A DNA stretch of 64,000 nt from Levilactobacillus huananensis (GCF_003946145.1 NZ_RHOC01000006.1:1-64000), one strand, 5' to 3'. Positions 37,395-46,724 are shown, counted from the stretch's first letter. The notes: generated by a model not told the origin, from the letters alone. Translations and numbers: made by a program.

Positions 37395-40170
37395 GATTGT
37401 CGTCCTCCTGTACATACTTAAGTCCTAGTTTTGAAGAATACGTGAGGTGCCAGCCTTCAAAGGTTACTGAGAAGGCTTGGTCTAACGGCAATACTAGTGC
37501 CCCCTTGAGCCAGACATCACTTTGCCAGCCTGAGAAGTAGCGACTAGTTAACGTCTCGAGATCCCTAATCGCCTGATCAACCTTGTCAGAATTCGGTGTA
37601 ATCACAAAGGGAAGTCGAATAATCTGCTGGGCGATTTCCTTTGAATGAACATCTGCCAAAGGTCGACCATCCAACAAGAAGTTCCCCTCCTCCGTGTGCT
37701 GAACCAGAATAACTTCCAAGGTTTCTTTGATATCACGAACCGCTGCACTAGCCTGCTGTTCATCATTACCAATGTTTCCTTGATCACGACTTAACCAGCC
37801 ATGAATAGTCTTACCAGCTTTGAGTTTAGGCTCTCCCACTTGAAAAACATGGGCCTTCTTCTTTTCCTTTTCAAGCTTCACTTTAAATTTAGCTTTAGAC
37901 TCATCGATATCTGCAATTTCACTATCCGTCTTGGGATCGTAAACTGCTTGGACTAGTGGTGAGATGTCGTCTGGTAAGGTGATCTCATCTTTCAAAAAGT
38001 GGTCCGTCTTCATGAGTAGGTACTGACCATAAACAAATCCACTACCGGATTCATATTCATTCGTTCCCTCAATACCCATGACAAATAATTGTGGACTCTG
38101 TAGTGCCGCGGGCCGTTCAATCCGGTGTCGATGAAGCCGTCCCGCCCGTTGAAGGATCAAGTCCATTGGGGCGACATCCGTATACATAACATCGAAATCA
38201 ATGTCCAGTGACTGTTCCAGAACCTGCGTTCCAATTACAATCATTTTTTCCGGACGTGTGCCACGCCTTCCAATTGCATCCTGTATCTTAGTCTCCTGAG
38301 CTGCCCGATCATTGGCCAGAAATGCCGAATGTAGCACCATTAATTTAATGTCTTCAGGCACCAACTGTGCCAGCTTCTGTGCTCGTTTGACGGTATTAAC
38401 AATAACTCCTGCAATACCGCCATCACTGATTTTATTAGCCACATGGGCAATAAGATCTTCATCAGGAAGATTCAATCGTTTAACTTGCAGATGCGTTGGC
38501 TGTTGATCGCTTTTTCCTGGGAACGACGTAACCTGTTTGATTTGACTACCATCTAGAATACTCAGTAATGGATAGGCTTGCGTTTCTTTCCATCCTTCAG
38601 GTGCGATCAGTTTCTTCGTGTACTTTTTGCCATACTTTCCCTTTAAATAAGCCTCTAAAAGCTCATTACGTTTAGCCTTTGGTAGGGTCGCTGACAGGAC
38701 GACAATGGGCACATGATATGCACCTAGCCAGTTGATTGCCTTATACAGGTATTGGTTCATATAGGAATCGTAGGCGTGGACCTCATCAATCACGACCACT
38801 TTGCCACTCAGCCCCAAGTGCCGTAAAAACAAGTGCTTTTGTTTCAATCCCATCAACAAGAGATTATCGATTGTCCCAACCGTAAACTTAGCCAAGATAG
38901 ACTTCTTGCCAGAAAACCAGCCATTAACCACCACTTCTCCAGGTTTGTCTTCATCGCCATAAACGCTTGAAGCATCCGGTAAATCTTGATACTTTTTATT
39001 AAATTGTGCCTTACTATGCATCAACTTAATCTGAAAATTCCCATGTTGTAATTTAGCTAAAACGGCCAGCCAGTCATCGACGCGATCAAACATGGCATTG
39101 GTTGTGGCTTGGGTTGGTAATCCCATGAAGAGGCCATCACTACCAGTAACATAAGCTAGCTGTTCAACTGCCAGCAGAGCTATCTCGGTCTTCCCCAATC
39201 CCATTGGGGCCTCAACAATCACCATACCTGGGTCGAGCGCTTCACCGATAGCTTGACTCATGGCTTTTTGAACCGGACGCGGCTTGAATTTCCAACGATC
39301 AATATAGATTGCATCGAAGTTATTGCGTTGACTCGAATTGAAACGTTGTGGATTCCATTCATCATCAACTGACCAATTTTCTAGTGCATCTCTAAATCGA
39401 GTATTCACATCTATATCATGCCATGACTGATCAAGCGCAATTAAAGGGAACAACGGCTTTGTCTGCTCACGATCTAGATATTCACTAGACGCAAGCCAAT
39501 CTGCCATAATCAACAACCCTTCCAAAATAACTGCTTGTGGCTGTGTGACATCAGGAACATCCTCTGCCTCTTGGTAGCCTGAGGTGGTCAAACCATACTT
39601 AAATAGTTCTTCCTGAACAGCCTTCCATGGCTCTTGAATTTTAGCATCGACATCATCCTGATAGTAATTCGCTGTATAGACATCAATTTGGTCGTCTGGT
39701 GCTTCTTTAGCTGTTTTCCCATGATGTCCGCCAATAATGGCACCAACAGACTCAGGAACACCTAAATCTTCAATGATGGCCTCACCAGCCAAAGCATGCG
39801 GAGATTTGTTTGCAGAGGCTAGCAGCACCTCATCAAGTCCCTGAAATCCACCTTGGGCCAATCTTGCTCTGAGATCATCATCTAATGAATCGTCATGATC
39901 GTATGATTTTTTAATTTGAAAAGCTGTGGTACTTTTGCCAATATCATGAACAAACCCGACAAATTTGACTAATTTTTGTGTTTCTTCTTCCGACATCGCT
40001 CCAGCCAGTAGTCGTTGCTGTGCAGGGCTTAACCAGTGAGTAAATAAGTAATTAATCGTCTTTTGCGTGTCCATCAAGTGAACAATCAAGGGCAACCAAT
40101 ACTGGTACCCTTCCTCACTGCGTTTCTTCGCCCACAACACTGCTGCTTGATCGGATATTTTCATTCCCAT
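37384..40170 (-). CDS. cas3: Cas3 HD-nuclease/helicase, type I-E
   Basis: 928 residues. N-terminal HD nuclease: H31, then HDIGK at residues 75-79 and GGHHGK around 147. Helicase: Walker A APMGLGKTEIA near 318, DEVHAYDS near 463, SATLP after it, and GTQVLEQSLDIDFD plus QRAGRLHRH in the C-terminal RecA lobe. It is recruited by Cascade and degrades target DNA. First gene of the eight-gene cas operon; the gap to array 2 is 426 bp and has a candidate small toxin-like ORF. Confidence 0.97.
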   Translation of the reverse strand: MGMKISDQAAVLWAKKRSEEGYQYWLPLIVHLMDTQKTINYLFTHWLSPAQQRLLAGAMSEEETQKLVKFVGFVHDIGKSTTAFQIKKSYDHDDSLDDDLRARLAQGGFQGLDEVLLASANKSPHALAGEAIIEDLGVPESVGAIIGGHHGKTAKEAPDDQIDVYTANYYQDDVDAKIQEPWKAVQEELFKYGLTTSGYQEAEDVPDVTQPQAVILEGLLIMADWLASSEYLDREQTKPLFPLIALDQSWHDIDVNTRFRDALENWSVDDEWNPQRFNSSQRNNFDAIYIDRWKFKPRPVQKAMSQAIGEALDPGMVIVEAPMGLGKTEIALLAVEQLAYVTGSDGLFMGLPTQATTNAMFDRVDDWLAVLAKLQHGNFQIKLMHSKAQFNKKYQDLPDASSVYGDEDKPGEVVVNGWFSGKKSILAKFTVGTIDNLLLMGLKQKHLFLRHLGLSGKVVVIDEVHAYDSYMNQYLYKAINWLGAYHVPIVVLSATLPKAKRNELLEAYLKGKYGKKYTKKLIAPEGWKETQAYPLLSILDGSQIKQVTSFPGKSDQQPTHLQVKRLNLPDEDLIAHVANKISDGGIAGVIVNTVKRAQKLAQLVPEDIKLMVLHSAFLANDRAAQETKIQDAIGRRGTRPEKMIVIGTQVLEQSLDIDFDVMYTDVAPMDLILQRAGRLHRHRIERPAALQSPQLFVMGIEGTNEYESGSGFVYGQYLLMKTDHFLKDEITLPDDISPLVQAVYDPKTDSEIADIDESKAKFKVKLEKEKKKAHVFQVGEPKLKAGKTIHGWLSRDQGNIGNDEQQASAAVRDIKETLEVILVQHTEEGNFLLDGRPLADVHSKEIAQQIIRLPFVITPNSDKVDQAIRDLETLTSRYFSGWQSDVWLKGALVLPLDQAFSVTFEGWHLTYSSKLGLKYVQEDDNRGQ

Positions 40171-40448
40171 ATGTACAGCCTCTTAACCTTTGTCAATTAA
40201 GTGTTATATGTAACTATGCACATTACCTCAAGGTTCACAATCGGAATTTCAAGAACGTTATATCCTCGAATATACAGATCAACGCTCCCCAATTCAATAT
40301 AGATGACTTATAAAATAGTAAATAACATTACTTAAAATATTTGATGCCTTTTACTAATCTTTGTTATTTTTGTAATCGTATTCATTTATTTTATCATAGT
40401 TTTCTATGTCTGGTAGCTCGTTAATAAAGAGCCTTTGATGTCTCATGA
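40171..40448. other. Intergenic region immediately upstream of cas3
   Basis: 280 bp, AT-rich, expected to contain the cas operon promoter on the minus strand. A TATGAT box lies at about 40393-40398 with no convincing -35. Part of it (GTAAATAA at 40318-40325) resembles the -10 flank of the mini-CRISPR promoter at 52.77 kb. Confidence 0.4.
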
Positions 40449-40532
40449 CTAGAAAAAAGTTGACCACAATAGACCAAATGCTAAATAAAGCATACACCCG
40501 GCAATGAACAACATGAACAGGCCCTCAATCAC
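40449..40532 (-). CDS. Candidate 27-aa hydrophobic peptide (toxin-like small ORF)
   Basis: GTG start at 40532, nine bases after AAGGA, then 27 codons to a TAG at 40451. The peptide begins VIEGLFMLFIAGCMLYLAF and ends WSTFF: one continuous membrane-helix-length hydrophobic stretch, as in holin-like or type I toxin peptides of lactobacilli. It lies between array 2 and cas3 on the cas strand, in a place where CRISPR-regulated toxins (CreT) can occur. T-rich DNA can give hydrophobic ORFs by chance, so this is tentative. Confidence 0.4.
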   Translation of the reverse strand: MIEGLFMLFIAGCMLYLAFGLLWSTFF

Positions 40533-40557
40533 AGCTACACGTCCTTATCAATCATAC

Positions 40558-40566
40558 AATGATATT
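40558..40566 (-). promoter_or_regulatory. Nine-base match to the start of the mini-CRISPR pseudo-spacer
   Basis: Minus strand AATATCATT, identical to pseudo-spacer positions 1-9 of the element at 52689-52766, preceded by AAT. It lies directly before a possible -10 box TATGAT (40556-40551) and 25 bp before the small hydrophobic ORF. Could be a Cascade seed site; this is inference. Confidence 0.35.
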
Positions 40567-40596
40567 ATTTTTTAACCTGTGCTATTAAGATACTTC

Positions 40597-42577
40597 GAAT
40601 CACCCCCACATACGTGGGGAGTACGAACGGCTATATCCCATTTCGTCGCCCACTACAGGATCATCCCCACATACGTGGGGAGTACAAATTAGGAAGTCGA
40701 CCGGTTAACTGATTATCGGGATCATCCCCACACACGTGGGGAGTACGCCGAGCTGGTCACGTACACACTAAACATTTGAGGATCATCCCCACATACGTGG
40801 GGAGTACCATCAGAACTGCCACGCAACTTCATCTCGTCCAGGATCATCCCCACATACGTGGGGAGTACACCTAAAGCCTTTGATGCCACTTATGGCAATC
40901 AGGATCATCCCCACATACGTGGGGAGTACAAACTGGTTGAACTATCAATTTCGATTGTTCCGGGATCATCCCCACATACGTGGGGAGTACGGTCGTATGA
41001 TACGTGGTCCATTACCTTAGCCAGGATCATCCCCACATACGTGGGGAGTACCATAACATCCAGTACCTTGCCGTTTTCTTCTGTGGATCATCCCCACATA
41101 CGTGGGGAGTACTAATCAAATATTATACATCGCTCTATGGAAACGGGATCATCCCCACATACGTGGGGAGTACTCAAAGTTGGCCTTCTCAGCCGTCCCA
41201 GCGTCAGGATCATCCCCACATACGTGGGGAGTACCAGCGCTACACTGACGCATAGCCAGTTGACTTAGGATCATCCCCACATACGTGGGGAGTACAAATA
41301 GTAACGCATTGACGTGTGGTAGTCGTCAGGATCATCCCCACATACGTGGGGAGTACAAAGCGATATGTGACAGCGCCGTCTCCTTGGTGGGATCATCCCC
41401 ACATACGTGGGGAGTACGGATAAACATTACTTGGTAGCCATTTGGAGCGGGGATCATCCCCACATACGTGGGGAGTACTGATTCTGACGAGGATGATGGC
41501 TACTGATGCGAGGGATCATCCCCACATACGTGGAGAGTACAATTTGTCAAGTAATTACGGGTCGTTTTTAACGGGATCATCCCCACATACGTGGGGAGTA
41601 CATCATCGCGCCGCTAACCGTCACATTATCCTTGGGATCATCCCCACATACGTGGGGAGTACGGTAATCACAATCACTGGCAGTGGTCAGGGTTAGGATC
41701 ATCCCCACATACGTGGGGAGTACTCCTTTGGCAACTCTTTAATGGCCGCCCAGTAAGGATCATCCCCACATACGTGGGGAGTACGTGGTGACAGCTTGGA
41801 TAACCAGCCGGCGTTAAGGATCATCCCCACATACGTGGGGAGTACAATTACCGAATCCATTGTGTAAAGAGCTAGTGGGGATCATCCCCACATACGTGGG
41901 GAGTACCGGGAGAAACCGGCGCCGCCGGTAAAGATGGTGGGATCATCCCCACATACGTGGGGAGTACATAGTGAATAAGTAAATATCGTTCTGACAATAA
42001 GGATCATCCCCACATACGTGGGGAGTACACTTTGGCCCGTTGAACTGGACGACGGTGTGAGGGATCATCCCCACATACGTGGGGAGTACTTGTGATAACT
42101 GACGTGGGTCTGCATCTGCAAAGGATCATCCCCACATACGTGGGGAGTACAGTGCCTGTGAGTTCTTCCCAGTATGCCGCTAAGGATCATCCCCACATAC
42201 GTGGGGAGTACGCTGCGGGTCCCCAACAACTTTGCCGCTAAATAGGATCATCCCCACATACGTGGGGAGTACTTTTCTTTTGGCGGCGGCTTGCCGTCCC
42301 AAAAGGGATCATCCCCACATACGTGGGGAGTACAAAGCACTGACTAACCGGCTGAGTGACTGCTAGGGATCATCCCCACATACGTGGGGAGTACTGTATC
42401 AGTTGTCGTATCTAAGGTGGCGACTCGGGATCATCCCCACATACGTGGGGAGTACCTGACCCACGGGGGTTCTTACCTCAACGGGATAGGATCATCCCCA
42501 CATACGTGGGGAGTACTATTGGTTGTCGTTGAGGTAGCAGTATTAGTGGGGATCATCCCCACATACGTGGGGAGTAC
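40597..42577 (-). CRISPR. Type I-E CRISPR array 2 (33 repeats, 32 spacers)
   Basis: 28-nt repeats at 61-bp spacing from 40597 to 42577. One spacer (41479-41512) is 34 nt, the others 33. On the crRNA strand the repeat is like that of array 1 except for the loop (GTAT in place of GGAT). The first copy at 40597 is slightly degenerate (two changes), marking the trailer; single changes occur at 40719 (loop) and 41513 (stem). The leader is at the 42.58 kb side. Spacer 41907-41939 reads as GETGAAGKDG on the plus strand, typical of collagen-like phage tail fibres. Confidence 0.98.
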
Positions 42578-42660
42578 ACTAAAAGAACCTTGATATATCA
42601 GCATCTCAGATTTGCAAACTAGCCTATTTTAGTTGGTTTGCATTTCACAATCCACTTACC
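42578..42660 (-). promoter_or_regulatory. Leader of CRISPR array 2
   Basis: The 83 bp beside the newest repeat begin ACTAAA and include CTCAGATTTGCAAAC and GCCTATTTTAG. The same start and a closely related block at the same offset (27-28 bp) occur next to array 1, inside the 3' end of cas2, which identifies conserved leader sequence. Confidence 0.7.
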
Positions 42661-43076
42661 TCTATAGCATAACCTAACTGGCTTCAACTGCCAACATGCC
42701 AATTCCTAGTGAACGCTAAGCTATCACAATAAACGTAGCATTTTTCGAACCCCCATAGTAAATTTCAACCACATCTCTATAACCCAAGTAACCACTCAGA
42801 AAAATTTTAGCGAATTCTAGTTTTTGAGTGCTTGTCACAGATTTAGTTAAACAAGATTTTTTTAGATTACGATGGGCCATCTAGAACTGTCCTACCAACA
42901 CTCACCCACTAGCCGTTATTCACGCCCCAAAATATGATATAATCACCGCTGGAAGTAAATCCGAGTACATGGTCCGCCCATCACCTTTAACGCTTAAACC
43001 AGGCACCTCATGTCTCGGAATTTACCAGGCGCCTAATGCCCCAATGACGCTAAAAAACTAAATTAGGAGCCCTAAC
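42661..43076. other. Intergenic region and 5' leader of the DUF2075 gene
   Basis: An extended -10 box TGATATAAT ends at 42943, giving a 5' untranslated region of about 125 nt. In it two imperfect direct repeats ACCAGGCACCTCATG (42998-43012) and ACCAGGCGCCTAATG (43024-43038) match at 13 of 15. No gene is seen. The array 2 promoter should lie on the minus strand here. Confidence 0.5.
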
Positions 43077-44240
43077 ATGAATGAAATTCTAAAAACCCAG
43101 TTCTTCGTCGACGATCTATCCGACGATCAGAAACGGATCATCACCAATATCAACGACTACATCAAGCAAGGCCTGCAAGGCGACACCTCTTCCGTCGCCA
43201 TTATCGAAGGCGCTGCGGGAACCGGGAAGTCGGTTGTCTTGATGGAACTGGTTCGCCAATACATGACTGACAAGCGTTATAAGACCTCCCTAGTGGTTAA
43301 CCACCCCGAGTTGTACAAGGCTTACCAGGACATCGCCGAATCAATTCCCAACATGAAAGTCAACTCGATTCGCCGGCCAACGTCATTGATTAACTACGCC
43401 CAAAAGAACCACAAGAAGTATGACGTCATTTTCGTTGACGAGGCGCATCTGCTCTACTCGAAATCAGAACCCTACGCTCATTATCGTGGGCAGAACCAAC
43501 TGACCGACCTGATGGATTTAGCCAAAGTCGTCGTCGTGGTTTACGATTTCGATCAGGTCTTCCAATCCAAGATGTACTGGGACAAGGATCTACTCTTCAA
43601 GACGATTGGCTCTCACCCCCACAAATCGTTCAACATGAACTTCCAGTACCGGATGGTGGCTAGCGATGAACAAGTGGCCTGGATGGACGACCTGACCGCT
43701 GAAAAGCCTCTGAAGCCCTTCCCTGACAACAGCGACTTCGACTTCAAGATGTTCGATACCGCTGGGGCGATGTTTGACACCATCAAGAAACGCAACAAAG
43801 AAGTCGGCATGAGCCGGATGGTTGCCACCTCTGGCTTCCCCCGAATCGATGGCCGGCACAATGTTGAAATGGACTCCTTCAACCTGCCATGGGACGAATG
43901 GGACCCGCAACGAACTCACTGGGCCAAGCGAGAAGGATCCATTACCCAAGTTGGGACTATTTACACACTTCAAGGCTTCGACCTGAACTACGTTGGTATG
44001 ATTATCGGGCCTTCGTTTGGTTACGATCCACAAACGGATACCATGACCATCATCCCCGAGAAGTACTCTCACAAGGAGATCTTCAAGAAACGTAAGGATA
44101 TGAAGTTCACGCAAGATGAGTACCGGACGTTCATTGCTAACGTCTTGAACGTGCTGATGAAGCGTGGTAAGTATGGCCTGTACCTGACGGCTTACGACGA
44201 TGCGCTGCGGAAACGCCTGCTAGAAATCACTAAAAAGTAA
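43077..44240 (+). CDS. DUF2075 (Schlafen-like) P-loop ATPase/helicase
   Basis: 387 residues. Walker A IEGAAGTGKSVVL, Walker B VIFVDEAHLL, then VYDFDQVFQ (motif III-like), FQYRM and a C-terminal GTIYTLQGFDLNYVGMIIG, the 'T.QG.E.d.vGvi.G' of DUF2075/Schlafen group 3 helicases. Full-length single-domain form without an N-terminal nuclease. Such ATPases appear in housekeeping and phage-defence settings. It stands divergent from array 2 with its own promoter and terminator. Function not known. Confidence 0.85.
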   Translation: MNEILKTQFFVDDLSDDQKRIITNINDYIKQGLQGDTSSVAIIEGAAGTGKSVVLMELVRQYMTDKRYKTSLVVNHPELYKAYQDIAESIPNMKVNSIRRPTSLINYAQKNHKKYDVIFVDEAHLLYSKSEPYAHYRGQNQLTDLMDLAKVVVVVYDFDQVFQSKMYWDKDLLFKTIGSHPHKSFNMNFQYRMVASDEQVAWMDDLTAEKPLKPFPDNSDFDFKMFDTAGAMFDTIKKRNKEVGMSRMVATSGFPRIDGRHNVEMDSFNLPWDEWDPQRTHWAKREGSITQVGTIYTLQGFDLNYVGMIIGPSFGYDPQTDTMTIIPEKYSHKEIFKKRKDMKFTQDEYRTFIANVLNVLMKRGKYGLYLTAYDDALRKRLLEITKK

Positions 44241-44250
44241 CCTGATCATT

Positions 44251-44300
44251 AAAGTCGTCACGACTGACTTCTCAAGGGAAGTCGATCGTGACGACTTTTT
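44251..44300 (+). terminator. Terminator of the DUF2075 gene
   Basis: AAAGTCGTCACGA...TCGTGACGACTTT stem-loop with GACTTC/GGAAGTC extension and a T run. Confidence 0.85.
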
Positions 44301-44371
44301 AATGTTTCACATGAAACATTCTCGTAATTTGATTCCAGCAACCTATCCATAAAATACAAGCAGGTGTCCCA

Positions 44372-44536
44372 TCATTTATCCAACACATCAAACACGATAA
44401 ATCCCGCAATCGCGTAGCCCACAATCACAACCAACACCACACTGGTCAAAACAACTAACCACCATTGTCGATGCCGAATCCCTGCAATTAATCCAACCGC
44501 CAACAACAGAATCACCACTAGCGCCACAAAAATCAT
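44372..44536 (-). CDS. Small two-helix membrane protein (54 aa)
   Basis: Start ATG at 44536 after GGGGGAGAG. Two hydrophobic helices, IFVALVVILLLAVGLIAG and WWLVVLTSVVLVVIVGYAIAG, joined by RHRQ. No homologue recognised. Orphan gene between the DUF2075 gene and the Xre module. Confidence 0.6.
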   Translation of the reverse strand: MIFVALVVILLLAVGLIAGIRHRQWWLVVLTSVVLVVIVGYAIAGFIVFDVLDK

Positions 44537-45098
44537 GATCTCTCCCCCTAACGCGATCTTAGTCATCACTTATTATACATGCCACCACCCTAAATGGTTC
44601 TTTCCACGCAATTAGAATTAGCCTCTGTAACGTGAAGTCATAGTAGAACGGGTTTAACAACGGTGGATAGCTTCTGATAATTAAAATGTAATTAATAATT
44701 AATTACTAATCTAGCGGCCAATATTTAGTAATTAATTGTTAATTATTAAAAAATTCCGTCCCTTACACCTGTCTTTTTAGCCTCTCCATTCCGCTCATGC
44801 CCTTGGTCAGTCGATCCTTGGGCGCTACGAAACGATCCTCTATAGCTGGGCTAGTATTGGGCCTGGGGGCTACGACAGATAAGTCACGGCCTCCACCAAA
44901 TGAATATCACACTCTAGTAACCTGAAACACATTAATCGCCACATTTAAGGCATTCCTCCACATCTTCACCAGCAAAGCGAACCAAACACCGTGCGACATA
45001 CAATGGGTTATTGCCACCTACCTACCGCCTTAAGTCACTGAAGGCTATCACTATCGTGTTGCGTGATAGTCAACAAAAATGGCCATTTCGCTTAAAAA
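44537..45098. other. Intergenic region, 44.5-45.1 kb
   Basis: About 560 bp with no gene I can support. It contains an AT-rich block of overlapping TTAATTATTAA/TAATTAATTA motifs (44690-44755), similar to that at 8793-8820, and an inverted repeat CTATCAC...GTGATAG near 45046-45070. Confidence 0.5.
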
Positions 45099-45160
45099 GT
45101 CATATATAGTTGACACATCTCAATTTAAGGACTATGCTCATGATGTCAATTATATATGAC
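45099..45160 (+). promoter_or_regulatory. Promoter with paired operators for the Xre gene
   Basis: -35 TTGACA (45110-45115), 17-bp spacer, -10 TATGCT (45133-45138). GTCATATATAGTTGACA (45099-45115) overlaps the -35, and its inverted copy TGTCAATTATATATGAC (45144-45160) follows the start site, with 16 of 17 bases matching. Two inverted operators bracketing the promoter suggest looping or cooperative autorepression by the Xre protein. Confidence 0.8.
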
Positions 45161-45193
45161 ATCTTAACAACCACTTACCTAGGAGGTGTCGAG

Positions 45194-45382
45194 TTGAATC
45201 GAGTCAAAGAGTATCGGAAACGGGCGGGGATGACGCAATTTCAACTCGCCCAGGCCATTGCGGTTGCACGCCAAACCATTAACCTCGTCGAAAACGACAA
45301 GTATAATCCATCACTGGATCTCTGCATCCGTTTGGCCAAGGTCTTAAAGACCGACTTAAATCATTTATTCTGGGAGGAATAG
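45194..45382 (+). CDS. Xre-family regulator (62 aa, YozG/Cro type)
   Basis: TTG start at 45194 after AGGAGG. A single helix-turn-helix domain: RVKEYRKRAGMTQFQLAQAI, ARQTINLVENDKYNPSL, LAKVLKTDLNHLFW. Such short Xre proteins are usually paired with a DUF3278/DUF2178 membrane protein, as here. It likely binds the two inverted sites around its own promoter. Confidence 0.9.
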   Translation: MNRVKEYRKRAGMTQFQLAQAIAVARQTINLVENDKYNPSLDLCIRLAKVLKTDLNHLFWEE

Positions 45383-45385
45383 CTC

Positions 45386-45916
45386 ATGGAAAAAGGGGAG
45401 AATTTACGCGACAAGATCTTCAAACATTGGTTCGGCGTTTCCGGGGAATTCGACGAATACAAGCGTCAGGAAGTCAACCGAATTGCGGCGAATGCTTTCA
45501 TGCTGTACTTTCCCGGCATGTTACTATCACTCGCGGTCGCGGGGATCTTCGCCATTAAGAATCCTGATATGACGTTGGCTGTCCTATTGCTGAGTCAGCT
45601 CGGTTATTTCGTTCTCATCGTCTGTACCTACATCATGTTTGCTTCACGTCGCGCACACCTAACCGATAACGAAATTGACGCCAGGACGACTAAACAGGCC
45701 TACCACCATATCATCCGCAAGGGACTCTCAACGGGCATTTACTTTGGCTTATTCATGTACTTGGAACAAGCCGTCATGAACCTTTGGTTTGATGGTACCA
45801 GCCTGACCCAGTCACTCACCCAACCCCACGTCATCTGGGTCTCCATCTGGAGTGGGGTCGGCATGGGCATCATAATTGTTATTCAGGAAGTCATTCGACT
45901 CCGAAAGTTTCATTAA
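45386..45916 (+). CDS. DUF3278-like membrane protein
   Basis: 176 residues, four predicted helices (LYFPGMLLSLAVAGIFAI, TLAVLLLSQLGYFVLIVCTY, GIYFGLFMYLEQAVM, VIWVSIWSGVGMGIIIVI). Starts 3 bp after the Xre stop and so is co-transcribed. DUF3278 proteins of lactic acid bacteria are known only as partners of small Xre regulators. Followed by a strong terminator. Confidence 0.8.
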   Translation: MEKGENLRDKIFKHWFGVSGEFDEYKRQEVNRIAANAFMLYFPGMLLSLAVAGIFAIKNPDMTLAVLLLSQLGYFVLIVCTYIMFASRRAHLTDNEIDARTTKQAYHHIIRKGLSTGIYFGLFMYLEQAVMNLWFDGTSLTQSLTQPHVIWVSIWSGVGMGIIIVIQEVIRLRKFH

Positions 45917-45931
45917 AACCTATGACATTGC

Positions 45932-45974
45932 AAAGGCATCGAACGACCACTTAACGGCCATTCGATGCCTTTTT
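45932..45974 (+). terminator. Terminator of the Xre-DUF3278 operon
   Basis: AAAGGCATCGAA / TTCGATGCCTTT perfect 12-bp stem, then TT. Confidence 0.85.
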
Positions 45975-46019
45975 ACTGTGTTCAGTACCGTTTTAATGTT
46001 TCACATGAAACATCGCTGT

Positions 46020-46724
46020 CTACACCGCGACCTGTTTTACCGCTTGACGTTCTCCACGAATCACCAAGCGGTTCTGCTCGCCCCGGTTGGCCGTGGCACA
46101 GGTTACCAGCGTTACCATTTTTTTACCAGGAACATCGTCGATAACCTCGACATGATACCGATTCGTCACCCAGACCCGGGTGACCTTATAGCGATACGTC
46201 TGCTGCTTATCCGTCAGGTAGATATTGTTACCCTCCCGAACCCCCGCAAGCGGGGAAAATAAGAGGCGCTTGGCAGTCATATAGTGACCAGCCAGGGCGT
46301 AATTGCCTGTGCCCATCCGTTGATCAGCTTTAAGGGTCCCGGCCCCGCGAACCAGAACGGCGTCGCTCACACCAACCCCGATCGGCAAATCCAGGCCAAC
46401 CGCGGGAACTCGTAGCTCACCGACCGCACGATAGGCACTATTCCCGAATAACTCTCGTAGGCCATAACTGCCGACCGTGAGTGGTGTTAACTGTGACGTT
46501 TTGCCGTAGTCAAACGCAGCCGTCTGGCCTCGTGCCACGCGTCGTCGAGCCTGCTTAGTTGCCTTTTGAACACTTGCAGCTGTCATCTCGTGCTTGGCCT
46601 TATCGCCTAAATGGATCACCGAGAAATTCTGTGTGAGGCCTAACAACACCAGCCCGCACCCAACCAGAAACATCAGTAGTAGCCCGAAGGATCCCCATTT
46701 AACCCAGCGCTTACGCGGCGTCAT
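46020..46724 (-). CDS. Class A-type sortase
   Basis: 234 residues. N-terminal membrane anchor (residues 13-31). Catalytic H147 (LAGHYM), C209 (TLVTCA) and R219 (NRLVIRG). No C-terminal helix, so class A-like topology. It is the last gene of the pilus operon, one base after the class C sortase. It may attach finished pili or other LPxTG proteins to the wall. Confidence 0.9.
   Translation of the reverse strand: MTPRKRWVKWGSFGLLLMFLVGCGLVLLGLTQNFSVIHLGDKAKHEMTAASVQKATKQARRRVARGQTAAFDYGKTSQLTPLTVGSYGLRELFGNSAYRAVGELRVPAVGLDLPIGVGVSDAVLVRGAGTLKADQRMGTGNYALAGHYMTAKRLLFSPLAGVREGNNIYLTDKQQTYRYKVTRVWVTNRYHVEVIDDVPGKKMVTLVTCATANRGEQNRLVIRGERQAVKQVAV

Noticed and set aside
40171-40448. A defined cas operon promoter
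   Set aside because: TATGAT-like boxes exist but none has a proper -35 at 16-18 bp; not called.
40858-42593. Similar repeat-peptide ORFs in array 2
   Set aside because: Same cause: CRISPR repeats read as codons.
42700-42712. Second partial match (11 of 13) to the mini-CRISPR pseudo-spacer, in the region upstream of array 2
   Set aside because: The matching part lies outside the seed, with mismatches at positions 3, 4, 8 and 10 and no AA motif; such a match is expected by chance in 64 kb.
46020-46262. Plus-strand ORF 45876-46262 opposite the class A sortase
   Set aside because: Shadow of the sortase gene; it also runs through the terminator at 45932-45974.
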